Position numbers and translations under genes: made by a program. A stretch of DNA of 64,000 bases. Origin: CADEDH01 sp963732695 (lineage in GTDB: Bacteria; Actinomycetota; Acidimicrobiia; Acidimicrobiales; SZUA-35). Location of the stretch: NCBI GenBank assembly GCA_963732695.1, contig CAVTAP010000001.1, positions 124,001-188,000 of the forward strand. Reading direction: 5' to 3'. The notes under the pieces are model-generated. The model worked only from the letters and a program-made list of their open reading frames with translations. It was not told the origin of the DNA and did not search any database. Shown in pieces: positions 56,165 through 63,263 of this stretch (positions are counted from its first letter, which is position 1; every line of letters begins with the position of its first letter).

Positions 56165-56187
56165 CCCCGGGGCGGAGGCCCTACCGG

Positions 56188-57111
56188 ATGCTCGCACGGT
56201 TGCAGAACAGCATCGCCGCCGTGGCCCTGGTGCTGCTCCTGCTCCTGTTGTTCCTCGGGGCCACCGCCCGCCCCGCCGGGGCCCAGGACGGCCCCCAGCC
56301 GCCCCCGGTGCCGCCGGTCACCACGCCCACGGCGCCGGTGCCCACCACGTCGGTGCCCGACGCCCCGCCCGCCCCCGACGCCAACGGGCCGGTGGTCACG
56401 ATCGCCCCGGTCACCGGACCGGGCGCGGCGGGCGACGGCGCCGCCGGCGACGGGTCGATCAACATCGACATCGGCACCCCGGGCAACGGGCCGTCGCAGT
56501 CGGTCCTGCTGATCGTGGGCCTGGCCGTGCTGTCGCTGGCCCCGTCGCTGGTGCTGATGCTGTCGAGCTTCACCCGCATCGTTATCGTGCTGTCGCTCAC
56601 CCGCAACGCCCTCGGCCTGCAGGGCATACCGCCCAACCAGGTGCTGGTGGGTCTGGCGCTGTTCCTCAGCCTGTTCGTGATGGGTCCCACCCTGAACGAG
56701 GTGAACGACCAGGCCCTCCAGCCCTACCTCGACGGCGCCATCACCCAGGAGGTGGCCTACGACCGGGCCTCGGCCCCCATGCACACCTTCATGATGGGCC
56801 AGACCCGGTCGTCGGAGCTCGACCTGATGATCGGGGCCAGCGGCGCCGAGCGGCCCGACGATCCCGACGACATCCCCATGTCCACCCTTATCCCGGCGTT
56901 CCTGCTGTCGGAGCTGAAGACGGCGTTCATCATGGGCTTCGTCATCTTCATCCCGTTCCTGGTCATCGACATCGTGGTGGCCTCGGTGCTCATGTCGCTG
57001 GGGATGATGATGCTCCCGCCGGTGTTCGTGTCGCTGCCGTTCAAGTTGCTCCTGTTCGTGATGGTCGGCGGCTGGTCGCTGATCGTCCAGACCCTGCTGG
57101 CCAGCTTCTGA
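56188..57111 (+). CDS. fliP: Flagellar export gate protein FliP
   Basis: 307 residues from ATG 56188. An N-terminal signal peptide (VALVLLLLLLFLGATARPAGAQ) is followed by a Pro/Thr-rich linker unusually long for FliP (to ~100). Then the family core: LSLAPSLVLMLSSFTRIVIVLSLTRNALGLQ, PPNQVLVGLALFLSLFVMGP, LIPAFLLSELKTAFIMGFVIFIPFLVIDIVVASVLMSLGMMMLPP and LLLFVMVGGWSLI. It forms the export pore with FliQ and FliR. A 22-bp tandem duplication spans its stop codon. Confidence 0.95.
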   Translation: MLARLQNSIAAVALVLLLLLLFLGATARPAGAQDGPQPPPVPPVTTPTAPVPTTSVPDAPPAPDANGPVVTIAPVTGPGAAGDGAAGDGSINIDIGTPGNGPSQSVLLIVGLAVLSLAPSLVLMLSSFTRIVIVLSLTRNALGLQGIPPNQVLVGLALFLSLFVMGPTLNEVNDQALQPYLDGAITQEVAYDRASAPMHTFMMGQTRSSELDLMIGASGAERPDDPDDIPMSTLIPAFLLSELKTAFIMGFVIFIPFLVIDIVVASVLMSLGMMMLPPVFVSLPFKLLLFVMVGGWSLIVQTLLASF

Positions 57112-57141
57112 TGGCGGGTTGGCCAGCTTCTGATGCCGGGC
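57098..57141 (+). repeat. 22-bp tandem duplication spanning the fliP stop
   Basis: TGGCCAGCTTCTGATG-GCGGGT (57098-57119) is repeated as TGGCCAGCTTCTGATG-CCGGGC (57120-57141). The first copy carries the fliP stop; the second is non-coding and occupies the fliP-fliQ gap. Confidence 0.9.
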
Positions 57142-57160
57142 CCCACTCGAAAGGCTTTCG

Positions 57161-57427
57161 ATGACCGAGACGACCGTGATCGAGATCGTGACGTCGGCCA
57201 TGTGGACCGCCACCAAGGTGTCGGCCCCCATCCTGGTCACGGCGATCGTGGTGGGTGTGCTGATGGGCCTGCTCCAGTCGGTGACCCAGATCCAGGAGCA
57301 GACGCTGGCCTTCGTGCCCAAGTTCGCGGCGGTGGGCCTGGTCATCGTGATCTCGGGCCAGTGGATGCTCCACCTGCTGGTGGACTTCACCACCGAGCTC
57401 ATCGGACGCATCCCCTCGATGCTGTGA
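57161..57427 (+). CDS. fliQ: Flagellar export gate protein FliQ
   Basis: 88 residues. MTETTVIEIVTSAMWTATKVSAPILVTAIVVGVLMGLLQSVTQIQEQTLAFVPKFAAV and a second hydrophobic helix (GLVIVISGQWMLHLLVDF) give the two-helix FliQ hairpin. Length is typical. An AAAGG element precedes the start. Confidence 0.95.
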   Translation: MTETTVIEIVTSAMWTATKVSAPILVTAIVVGVLMGLLQSVTQIQEQTLAFVPKFAAVGLVIVISGQWMLHLLVDFTTELIGRIPSML

Positions 57428-57446
57428 CGGGGGCAACGGCGGCGCC

Positions 57447-58205
57447 ATGAGCCTGGCCCTCGATCCGTCCACCCTGGTGGCCTTCCTGCTGGTGATGACC
57501 CGGCTGATGGCCGCCTTCGTGTCGGCCCCGCCCTTCGCCGGCGTGCTCGTGCCCGTGCGGGTGCGGGTGGCGTTGGCGGTGTCGGTGGCCCTGGTGGTGG
57601 CGCCCACCCAGCACAGCGACGTGCGCCTGGCCGTCGGGCCCCTCATGGTGGCCCTCGTGTACCAGGTGGTGGTGGGTGGCCTGTTCGGCTACCTGGTCCA
57701 GCTCGTGCTGAGCGCCCCGCTGGTGGCCGGTGCCCTGGTCGACAACCTGTCGGGCTTCTCGGCGGCCAGCCTGTTCGACCCGTTCTCCACCTCCAGCACC
57801 ACGCCCGCCGCCCGGCTCAACCAGCTGGTGGCCACGATGATCCTGATCCTGCTGGAGGGCCACCTGCTGGTGATCCGGGGGGTCCTGCGGACCTACGAGG
57901 CGGCCCCCCTGGGCGGCCTGCGGGTCGACTCCCTGCGCACCGTCCTGGCCGACGGCGTGGGCCAGCTGATGCTGGCCGCCCTGGAGGTGGGTCTCCCCCT
58001 CCTGGTGGCCCTGCTGATGGCCGAGCTGGTGATGGCCATGGCGGCCCGGGCCGCCCCCCAGCTCAACGTGATGGTGGTGGGCTTCGCCCTCAAGAGCCTG
58101 GTGTTCACGATCGGCTTCACCCTCGGCCTGCCCCTGCTGGTGAACGCCAGCTCGGGCCTGCTGGAGCGCGGCCTGCGCTGGGCCGTCCGGGTGGGCGGGG
58201 GCTGA
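57447..58205 (+). CDS. fliR: Flagellar export gate protein FliR
   Basis: 252 residues from ATG 57447. Six or so hydrophobic spans with FliR motifs: LLVMTRLMAAFVSAPPFAGVLVPVRVRVALAVSVAL, VYQVVVGGLFGYLVQLVLSAPLVAGALVDNLSGFS and LMAELVMAMAARAAPQLNVMVVGFALKSLVFTIGFTLGLP. It completes the FliPQR gate complex. flhB starts 13 bp downstream. Confidence 0.95.
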   Translation: MSLALDPSTLVAFLLVMTRLMAAFVSAPPFAGVLVPVRVRVALAVSVALVVAPTQHSDVRLAVGPLMVALVYQVVVGGLFGYLVQLVLSAPLVAGALVDNLSGFSAASLFDPFSTSSTTPAARLNQLVATMILILLEGHLLVIRGVLRTYEAAPLGGLRVDSLRTVLADGVGQLMLAALEVGLPLLVALLMAELVMAMAARAAPQLNVMVVGFALKSLVFTIGFTLGLPLLVNASSGLLERGLRWAVRVGGG

Positions 58206-58218
58206 GGGCGGGCGGCGC

Positions 58219-59385
58219 ATGGCGGACGACAACGGCCAGAAGACGGAGAAGCCGACACCGAAGCGGCTGGCGGAGGCGAGGCGGCAGGGCCAGATTCCCC
58301 GGTCGCCCGACCTGACCGGGTGGCTGGTGGTGCTCGTGTCCACCTGGTTGCTGCCGGCCCTGGTGGGTCGCCTGGCCCGCGAGCTGCGCACCTACATGGC
58401 GGAGATGGCCGCCGCGGTGGAGGCCCACGAGACCGAGGCGTTCATGATGGGCACGGGTCGGCTGATCCCCCGGCTGGTGGTGGCCATGGCCCCCTACCTG
58501 GCGCTGGTGATGGTGATCACCGCCGTGTCGCTGGCGGCGCAGGGTGGGGTGACCCTCACCGGCGAGGCCATGAAGCCCAAGCTGGAGCGGCTGTCGCTGC
58601 GCCAGGGGGTGAAGCGGCTGGTGTCGATGCAGAGCGCGGTGGACACGGTGAAGGCCGTGGTGCGCCTGGCCGTGCTGGCCGCCCTGGTGGCCAACGCTTC
58701 CCGGAGCCTGATCGCCGACTACCTCAACGGCACCCCCCGCGACCTCACGGCCGTTGGCCCCCACCTGGCTGCCAGCCTCCTGCTGATCATGCGGGCCGCC
58801 GCCTTCGCCGGGGTGGTGGTGGGCCTGGCCGACTACATCTACCAGCGGCGCAAGATCTCCAAGCGGCTGATGATGTCCAAGGAGGAGATCAAGCAGGAGG
58901 CCCGCAGCAGCGAAGGCGACCCGATGATCAAGAGCCGGCGGCGGGCCATTCACGCCCGGCTCAGCCGCAACCAGATGCTGGCCGCCGTGTCCGACGCCTC
59001 GGTGGTGGTGGTCAACCCGACCCACGTGGCCGTGGCCCTGGCCTACGCCCCGGGCCGGGTGCCAACCGTGGTGGCCAAGGGCGGCGATCTGGTGGCCGAG
59101 CGGATCCGGGAACGGGCCTTCGAGGCCGGGGTACCGGTGGTGGAGGTCCGGCCTCTGGCCCGCGTGCTGTTCGACACGCTCGACGTGGGGGCCGAGATCC
59201 CGGCCGCCATGTACGAGGCGGTGGCCATCGTGATCGCCTTCGTGATGCGCACCCCCCGCAACCGGTTCGGCCGCAGCATCCGCCGGGTCAACGTCCCGAT
59301 CTCGAAGGTCCCCTCATCCTCGCCCTCTGCGGCCCCGGCCCCGGCGCCGGCCCCGGCCCGGCCGATGGCCGACTCGGTGGCCTGA
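58219..59385 (+). CDS. flhB: Flagellar export switch protein FlhB
   Basis: 388 residues. N-terminal GQKTEKPTPKRLAEARRQGQIPRS, four membrane helices (residues ~33-205), the linker KMSKEEIKQEAR-like MMSKEEIKQEARSSEGDP, and autocleavage site NPTH at 266-269 in VVVVNPTHVAVALAY. The C-terminal domain continues to SIRRVNVPISKV, and an Ala/Pro tail is extra. It switches export from hook to filament substrates with FliK. No flhA follows, although it usually does. Confidence 0.95.
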   Translation: MADDNGQKTEKPTPKRLAEARRQGQIPRSPDLTGWLVVLVSTWLLPALVGRLARELRTYMAEMAAAVEAHETEAFMMGTGRLIPRLVVAMAPYLALVMVITAVSLAAQGGVTLTGEAMKPKLERLSLRQGVKRLVSMQSAVDTVKAVVRLAVLAALVANASRSLIADYLNGTPRDLTAVGPHLAASLLLIMRAAAFAGVVVGLADYIYQRRKISKRLMMSKEEIKQEARSSEGDPMIKSRRRAIHARLSRNQMLAAVSDASVVVVNPTHVAVALAYAPGRVPTVVAKGGDLVAERIRERAFEAGVPVVEVRPLARVLFDTLDVGAEIPAAMYEAVAIVIAFVMRTPRNRFGRSIRRVNVPISKVPSSSPSAAPAPAPAPARPMADSVA

Positions 59386-59398
59386 TCCTCACGGGTTC

Positions 59399-59424
59399 CT
59401 CACATCGGGGCGGCGGCCGCCGAC
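59399..59424 (+). promoter_or_regulatory. Flagellar-type promoter of the FlhF-like/fliW/csrA unit
   Basis: CTCA (59399-59402), a 16-bp spacer, then GCCGAC (59419-59424), one mismatch from the pattern, 56 nt before GTG 59481. Confidence 0.6.
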
Positions 59425-59480
59425 GGGGGAGGCGCAACGTTTCGGCCCGCTGACCCGCGGCGGGTAGGAGGTTCGGCCCC

Positions 59481-60743
59481 GTGCGCGGAGGCGCCAGACA
59501 ACCAGAGGGCCAGCCCGACGGGCCCCCGCCCCGTTACCAGCGCTTCGTCGGCCCCGAGCTGTCGGCTGTCCTGGCCGAGGTGCAGAAGGCCCACGGCTCC
59601 CAGGCCGCCATCGTCAGCGTCGACCGGGTGCGGGAGGGCGGCGTGGCCGGGTTCTTCGCCAAGGAGACGTTCGAGGTGCTGGTGGACGGAGCGACGGGCG
59701 GTCGGCCCGCCCTCGGATCGCCCGCCCCGGAGCCCGACCGGGGCCCTTCGGCCGGCCCGCCGGCCGCGCTGAGCTTCGCCGATCTGCTGGCCCGCCGGAT
59801 CGAGGAGGAGGAACGCCAGGAGCTCCTCGACGAGATGGGCTCCCGTCAGGTCGGCACCGTCCACCACCCCGACCCCGACGACTGGTTCGACCCGGAGCCG
59901 GTCGAAGACGATCTGGTGTCCCCGCCCGTCACCGGTGACGTGGTGGCGCACGAGATGGAGGACGACCACGATCTGGAGTCCGGGGGCGTCACCGGCGACG
60001 CCGTGGGACACCAGATCGAGGAGTTGGCCATGGTGCCGGTGCCGGTGCCGGTGCCGGTGCCGGTGCCGGAGCCGCGGCTGGGTTCGCTCGACCGGTGGAC
60101 GCCGGGGCAGCGCCTGCTGCCGCCGCCGGCCGCGTTGGAGCCGCCGCGGCGCCACGGGGCTCCGGTGTCGGGGTCGGCCTACGAGTTCTGGGCCGGCTAC
60201 GACCGGGCCCGCCGGGAGGCCGAGCTGCTCGACCTGCCACCGGTGGCCCTCAACGCCATCGTCGGGTCCCTGCCGGCCGCCGTCCCGGTGGTGGAGCGGT
60301 GCCGGAGCAGCCACTGGGCCGGCGACTGCGACGTCTACGTGCTCACCGCCCGGCCCGAGGCGGCCGGCGCCGACTGGACCGTGGTGGCCGATGGCCGTGA
60401 GCTGGCGGCCGTCGTGGCCGACCGTCAGGCCGAGTTCCCGCTGGTGGTGGTCGACGTGCCACCCGTGCTCCCCGGTTGGGTGCGGCCCCTGCTCGACGAG
60501 CTGCGCCAGGCCGGCCTGGGCCGGATCCACTACGTCCTCGACGGCGACCCCACCGACGAGGACCTGGCCACCTGGCACGGTGAGATCGGCCGCCCGGCCG
60601 TGCTCGACCTGGTGGGGGCGCCGCCACCCGATCGGGTGCTGGAGCTCGTCGACCGGGGAGAGCCCATTGCCAGCATCGCCGGGGTGGCGATGTCGGCCGA
60701 CCTGTTGTTCGCATTGCGCATAGAGGTGACCAGTGCCCGCTGA
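59481..60743 (+). CDS. FlhF-like protein lacking the GTPase P-loop
   Basis: 420 residues from GTG 59481. The N-terminus YQRFVGPELSAVLAEVQKAHGSQAAIVSVDRVREGGVAGFFAKETFEVLV matches the FlhF B-domain start (RFVG...AL..V....G..A.I....V..GG..GFF.KE..EV). Residues ~230-420 look like a degenerate SRP-GTPase N/G fold: LVVVDVPPVLPGWVRPLLDELRQAGLGRIHYVLDGDPTDED, ending IASIAGVAMSADLLFAL. No GxxxxGKT P-loop or TKxD motif is present. A VP repeat (six GTGCCG units) sits in the linker. It may be a structural polarity or number factor. Same place as flhF in other operons. Confidence 0.7.
   Translation: MRGGARQPEGQPDGPPPRYQRFVGPELSAVLAEVQKAHGSQAAIVSVDRVREGGVAGFFAKETFEVLVDGATGGRPALGSPAPEPDRGPSAGPPAALSFADLLARRIEEEERQELLDEMGSRQVGTVHHPDPDDWFDPEPVEDDLVSPPVTGDVVAHEMEDDHDLESGGVTGDAVGHQIEELAMVPVPVPVPVPVPEPRLGSLDRWTPGQRLLPPPAALEPPRRHGAPVSGSAYEFWAGYDRARREAELLDLPPVALNAIVGSLPAAVPVVERCRSSHWAGDCDVYVLTARPEAAGADWTVVADGRELAAVVADRQAEFPLVVVDVPPVLPGWVRPLLDELRQAGLGRIHYVLDGDPTDEDLATWHGEIGRPAVLDLVGAPPPDRVLELVDRGEPIASIAGVAMSADLLFALRIEVTSAR
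60033..60068 (+). repeat. Six GTGCCG hexanucleotide repeats (Val-Pro)6
   Basis: Perfect GTGCCG x6 at 60033-60068, coding VP repeats in the linker of the FlhF-like protein. Slippage-prone, but changes by one unit keep the frame. Confidence 0.9.
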
Positions 60744-60769
60744 AGCCCCGCCGACACCGTCGGATCCGC

Positions 60770-60775
60770 TAGGCT
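60770..60775 (+). promoter_or_regulatory. Putative internal -10 box (TAGGCT) for fliW-csrA
   Basis: TAGGCT ends 8 nt before the fliW ATG at 60784. It would let fliW-csrA be transcribed independently of the flagellar promoter at 59399. Confidence 0.4.
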
Positions 60776-60783
60776 CCGAGACG

Positions 60784-61212
60784 ATGCTGATCGAGTCCAC
60801 TCGGTTCGGCTCGTTCGAGGTTGAAGCGTCCCGCTCCCTCTCGTTCGACGACCCACTCCTGGGTTTCCCGGACTCCTCGACCTACGTGGTGGTGGAGGTG
60901 GTCGACACCCCCTACATGTGGCTGCAGAGCGCCGAGGAGCCCGGCGTGGCCTTCCTCGCCACCTCCCCGTTCCTGTTCTTCCCCGACTACGACCTGGAGC
61001 TGCCCGAGCAGGCCCGGGAGTCGCTGGCCGTCGACGACCCATCGCAGGTGGAGGTCATGGCCCTCCTCACCGTGCACCGGGTGGGCGACGATCCGGTGAA
61101 CATCACCGCCAACCTGCTCGGCCCGATCGTGGTGAACGTCGAGACCCGCAAGGCCCGCCAGGTGGTGCTGGACCGCAGCGGCTATTCGACCCGAGAACCG
61201 TTGGTGGCGTGA
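60784..61212 (+). CDS. fliW: Flagellar assembly factor FliW (CsrA antagonist)
   Basis: 142 residues from ATG 60784 (MLIESTRFGSFEVEASRSL); a GTG at 60733 overlaps the upstream gene but adds an unconserved extension. FliW motifs: LSFDDPLLGFPDSSTYVVVEV, PYMWLQSAEEPGVAFLATSPFLFFPDYDLELPEQ, VMALLTVHRVGDDPVNITANLLGPIVVN. FliW binds CsrA allosterically, and flagellin competes for it. The stop overlaps the csrA ATG (TGATG). Confidence 0.94.
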   Translation: MLIESTRFGSFEVEASRSLSFDDPLLGFPDSSTYVVVEVVDTPYMWLQSAEEPGVAFLATSPFLFFPDYDLELPEQARESLAVDDPSQVEVMALLTVHRVGDDPVNITANLLGPIVVNVETRKARQVVLDRSGYSTREPLVA

Positions 61213-61613
61213 TGCTGGTCCTGTCGCGACGGGAGTCGCAGTCCATCATGATCGGCAAGGACATCGTGATCACCGTGATCTCGATCCGCGGCGATCAGGT
61301 TCGGATCGGCATCGAGGCCCCCCGCTCGGTCACGGTGCACCGCCAGGAGGTGGCACTGGCCATCGAGGCGGCCAACCGGGAGGCGGCCGCCCCGGTGGAC
61401 TTCGATCCCACGTCCCTTCCGGCCGGCCTGCCCAAGGGTCTGCCGGCCGGCCTGCCCAAGGGTCTGCCGCCGGCACCGGGCAAACCCCCGGTGCCCCGCC
61501 GGCCGCCGGTGGGGGCCAAAGGAACCGGGCCGATCCGTTCGGCGTCGGCCCCGCCGGTCAGGCGGAGCGACCGGGCCGCCGGGTCGGGGGCCGATCCTCC
61601 AGATCCAGGTTGA
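61212..61613 (+). CDS. csrA: Carbon storage/translational regulator CsrA with long C-terminal tail
   Basis: 133 residues from ATG 61212. The first ~60 residues are canonical CsrA: MLVLSRRESQSIMIGKDIVITVISIRGDQVRIGIEAPRSVTVHRQEV, keeping the RNA-binding residues of strands 1 and 5 (L4 and the R-rich VHRxE region). A ~70-residue tail follows with two exact copies of an LPAGLPKG-coding unit and a basic Pro-rich end. FliW-partner CsrAs have C-terminal extensions, though this is longer than most I know. Its target is probably the flagellin leaders. Confidence 0.92.
   Translation: MLVLSRRESQSIMIGKDIVITVISIRGDQVRIGIEAPRSVTVHRQEVALAIEAANREAAAPVDFDPTSLPAGLPKGLPAGLPKGLPPAPGKPPVPRRPPVGAKGTGPIRSASAPPVRRSDRAAGSGADPPDPG
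61419..61466 (+). repeat. Two exact 24-bp repeats in the csrA tail
   Basis: A 24-bp unit (61419-61442) beginning ccggccggcctgccc is repeated exactly at 61443-61466, encoding the PAGLPKGL repeat in the CsrA C-terminal extension. Confidence 0.9.
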
Positions 61614-61740
61614 CGGTGTCGGGCCGGGCGAAGCCGGTCCGCCGCAGCATCACCTCCACCGCCACCAGAGCGGTACCGGCCGCCACGGTGAGCGCGGTGG
61701 TGTCGGCCAGAAGGGCCCGGAGCAGTGATCCGAAGGTCAT
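61558..61740 (-). CDS. Possible small membrane protein
   Basis: 60 residues from ATG 61740. One hydrophobic helix (LLADTTALTVAAGTALVAVEVML) follows a short N-terminus, then an Arg-rich tail. It overlaps the 3' end of csrA by 56 bp. No homologue is recognised and the tail overlaps a coding gene, so it may be spurious. Confidence 0.35.
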   Translation of the reverse strand: MTFGSLLRALLADTTALTVAAGTALVAVEVMLRRTGFARPDTVNLDLEDRPPTRRPGRSA

Positions 61741-61763
61741 GCCCAGGCATCGGCCGAACGGCC

Positions 61764-61769
61764 TACAGT
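61764..61769 (+). promoter_or_regulatory. Putative -10 box (TACAGT) for leaderless nitroreductase mRNA
   Basis: TACAGT ends 6 nt before ATG 61776, with the same spacing as at 17056 and 21787. Confidence 0.45.
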
Positions 61770-61775
61770 CTTGAC

Positions 61776-62420
61776 ATGGAACTGAGCGACGTCGTCCGCA
61801 CCGCAGTCACCACCCGGTACTTCACCGAGGAGCCGGTGACCGACAGCCAGCTCGAGCGGGCTTTCGACTACGCCCGTTTCGCCCCCCAGGGCGGCAACCG
61901 CCAGCCCGTGCGGTTCGTGGTGGTGCGCGACGAGGCCAAGCGTCGCCAATTGGCCGAGTGGTACCTCGTGCCGTGGAAGGCCTACCTGGCCGGGGCCCAG
62001 AGCGGCGAGATCGGCATCGGGGCCGAGAAGGCGGAGAAGGCCCTGCGCAACGCCGACCACATGGCCGAGAACCTGCACAAGGTGCCGGTGCTGGTGGTGG
62101 CGTGCGCCCACCTCGACGGCGTGCACCCCACCGACACCGAGCTGGGCCGGTTGTCGGTGGTGGGCGGCGGCTCCATCTACCCGGCGGTGCAGAACTTCGT
62201 GCTGGGCTGCCGGGAGGCCGGTTTGGGCGCCGCTCTCACCACCCTGCTGTGCCTGTTCGAGCCGCAGGTGAAGGAGCTCCTCGGTATCCCCGAGGAGGTG
62301 ATCACGGCGGCCCACATCGCCGTCGGCCACCGGGCGGCCCCGTTCCCCACGAAGCTCGACAGGATGCCGCTGTCGGACATGGTGTTCACCGACTCCTACG
62401 GGTCGGCCACCTACGCCTGA
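61776..62420 (+). CDS. Nitroreductase family protein
   Basis: 214 residues from ATG 61776 (MELSDVVRTAVTTRYF). FMN-binding nitroreductase pattern: TRYFTEEPVTDSQLERAFDYARFAPQGGNRQPVRFVVVRDE, SIYPAVQNFVLGCREAGLGAALTTLLCLFEPQVKELLGIPEEVITAAHIAVGH. It transfers electrons from NAD(P)H via FMN to nitro compounds, quinones or flavins. Substrate not determinable. It is followed 16 bp on by the arylamine N-acetyltransferase, which could act on the amine products. Confidence 0.87.
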   Translation: MELSDVVRTAVTTRYFTEEPVTDSQLERAFDYARFAPQGGNRQPVRFVVVRDEAKRRQLAEWYLVPWKAYLAGAQSGEIGIGAEKAEKALRNADHMAENLHKVPVLVVACAHLDGVHPTDTELGRLSVVGGGSIYPAVQNFVLGCREAGLGAALTTLLCLFEPQVKELLGIPEEVITAAHIAVGHRAAPFPTKLDRMPLSDMVFTDSYGSATYA

Positions 62421-62436
62421 CCGGCCGGCACCGGCG

Positions 62437-63231
62437 GTGGACGTCGAGCGCTACCTGGCCCGCATCGGCTACGACGGCCCGCTGGCCGTCAACCGGGACA
62501 CGCTGGAGGCCCTCCAGCGGGCCCACATGACGGCGGTGCCGTTCGAGAACGTGGACGTCTACACCGGCGTCCCGGTGCGCACCGGCACCGACTGGTCGGT
62601 GCCCAAGGTGGTGGACCAGGGCCGGGGCGGCTGGTGCTTCGAGCTCAACGGTGCGTTCGGCGCGCTGCTGGCGGCGCTCGGCTTCCGGGTGCTGCACCTG
62701 GCCGCCGCCGTGGTGTTGCGGGGCCCCACCGACGTGGTGGACCACCTGACCCTCGAGGTGCTGCTCGACGACGGGCCCTGGCTGGTCGACGTCGGGTTCG
62801 GCGACGGCCCGTGTCGGCCCCTGGCCCTGAACCGATCGGGCCTCCAGGACGGTCTGGTGGCGGGCTTCGAACTGGTGCGGGGGCCGCAGGCCACCACCCT
62901 GGTGCGCCACGACGGCGACTCGCCCGCCGCCCCCCAGTACCGGTTCCGGCGGGTGGCGGTGACGCTGGACGATCTGGAGCCGGCCTCCCAGCGGCTCCAG
63001 GCCGACCGCACGATGATCTGGCACACCAGGGCCTTCGCCTCCCGCCTGGTCGACGGCGGCCCGGGCCGGATCAGCCTGCTCGGTCGTACCCTGCGCCGGA
63101 CCTCGCCCGACGGCGCCGTCACCGATGCCCCGGTGGCCGACGGCGAATGGTCCGACGTGCTGCAGACCCACTTCGGCATCGAGGTGGCGCTGGACGAACC
63201 GCCCGAGCGCGGGAACACTATCGTTCGGTAG
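62437..63231 (+). CDS. nat: Arylamine N-acetyltransferase
   Basis: 264 residues from GTG 62437. Catalytic triad visible: C67 in GRGGWCFELNGAF, H103 in VVDHLTLEV and D118 in LVDVGFGDGP. MTAVPFENVDVYTG near the start is also typical. It transfers acetyl or other acyl groups from CoA to arylamines and hydrazines. Likely cotranscribed with the nitroreductase. Confidence 0.92.
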   Translation: MDVERYLARIGYDGPLAVNRDTLEALQRAHMTAVPFENVDVYTGVPVRTGTDWSVPKVVDQGRGGWCFELNGAFGALLAALGFRVLHLAAAVVLRGPTDVVDHLTLEVLLDDGPWLVDVGFGDGPCRPLALNRSGLQDGLVAGFELVRGPQATTLVRHDGDSPAAPQYRFRRVAVTLDDLEPASQRLQADRTMIWHTRAFASRLVDGGPGRISLLGRTLRRTSPDGAVTDAPVADGEWSDVLQTHFGIEVALDEPPERGNTIVR

Positions 63232-63263
63232 CAAACGAACCGGAGCAACCAGTGGAGGGTGGC

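Noticed and set aside
63215..63245. GTTCG-N8-CGAAC inverted repeat before the P450 gene
   Set aside because: Only 5-bp arms and no regulator nearby; too weak to call an operator.
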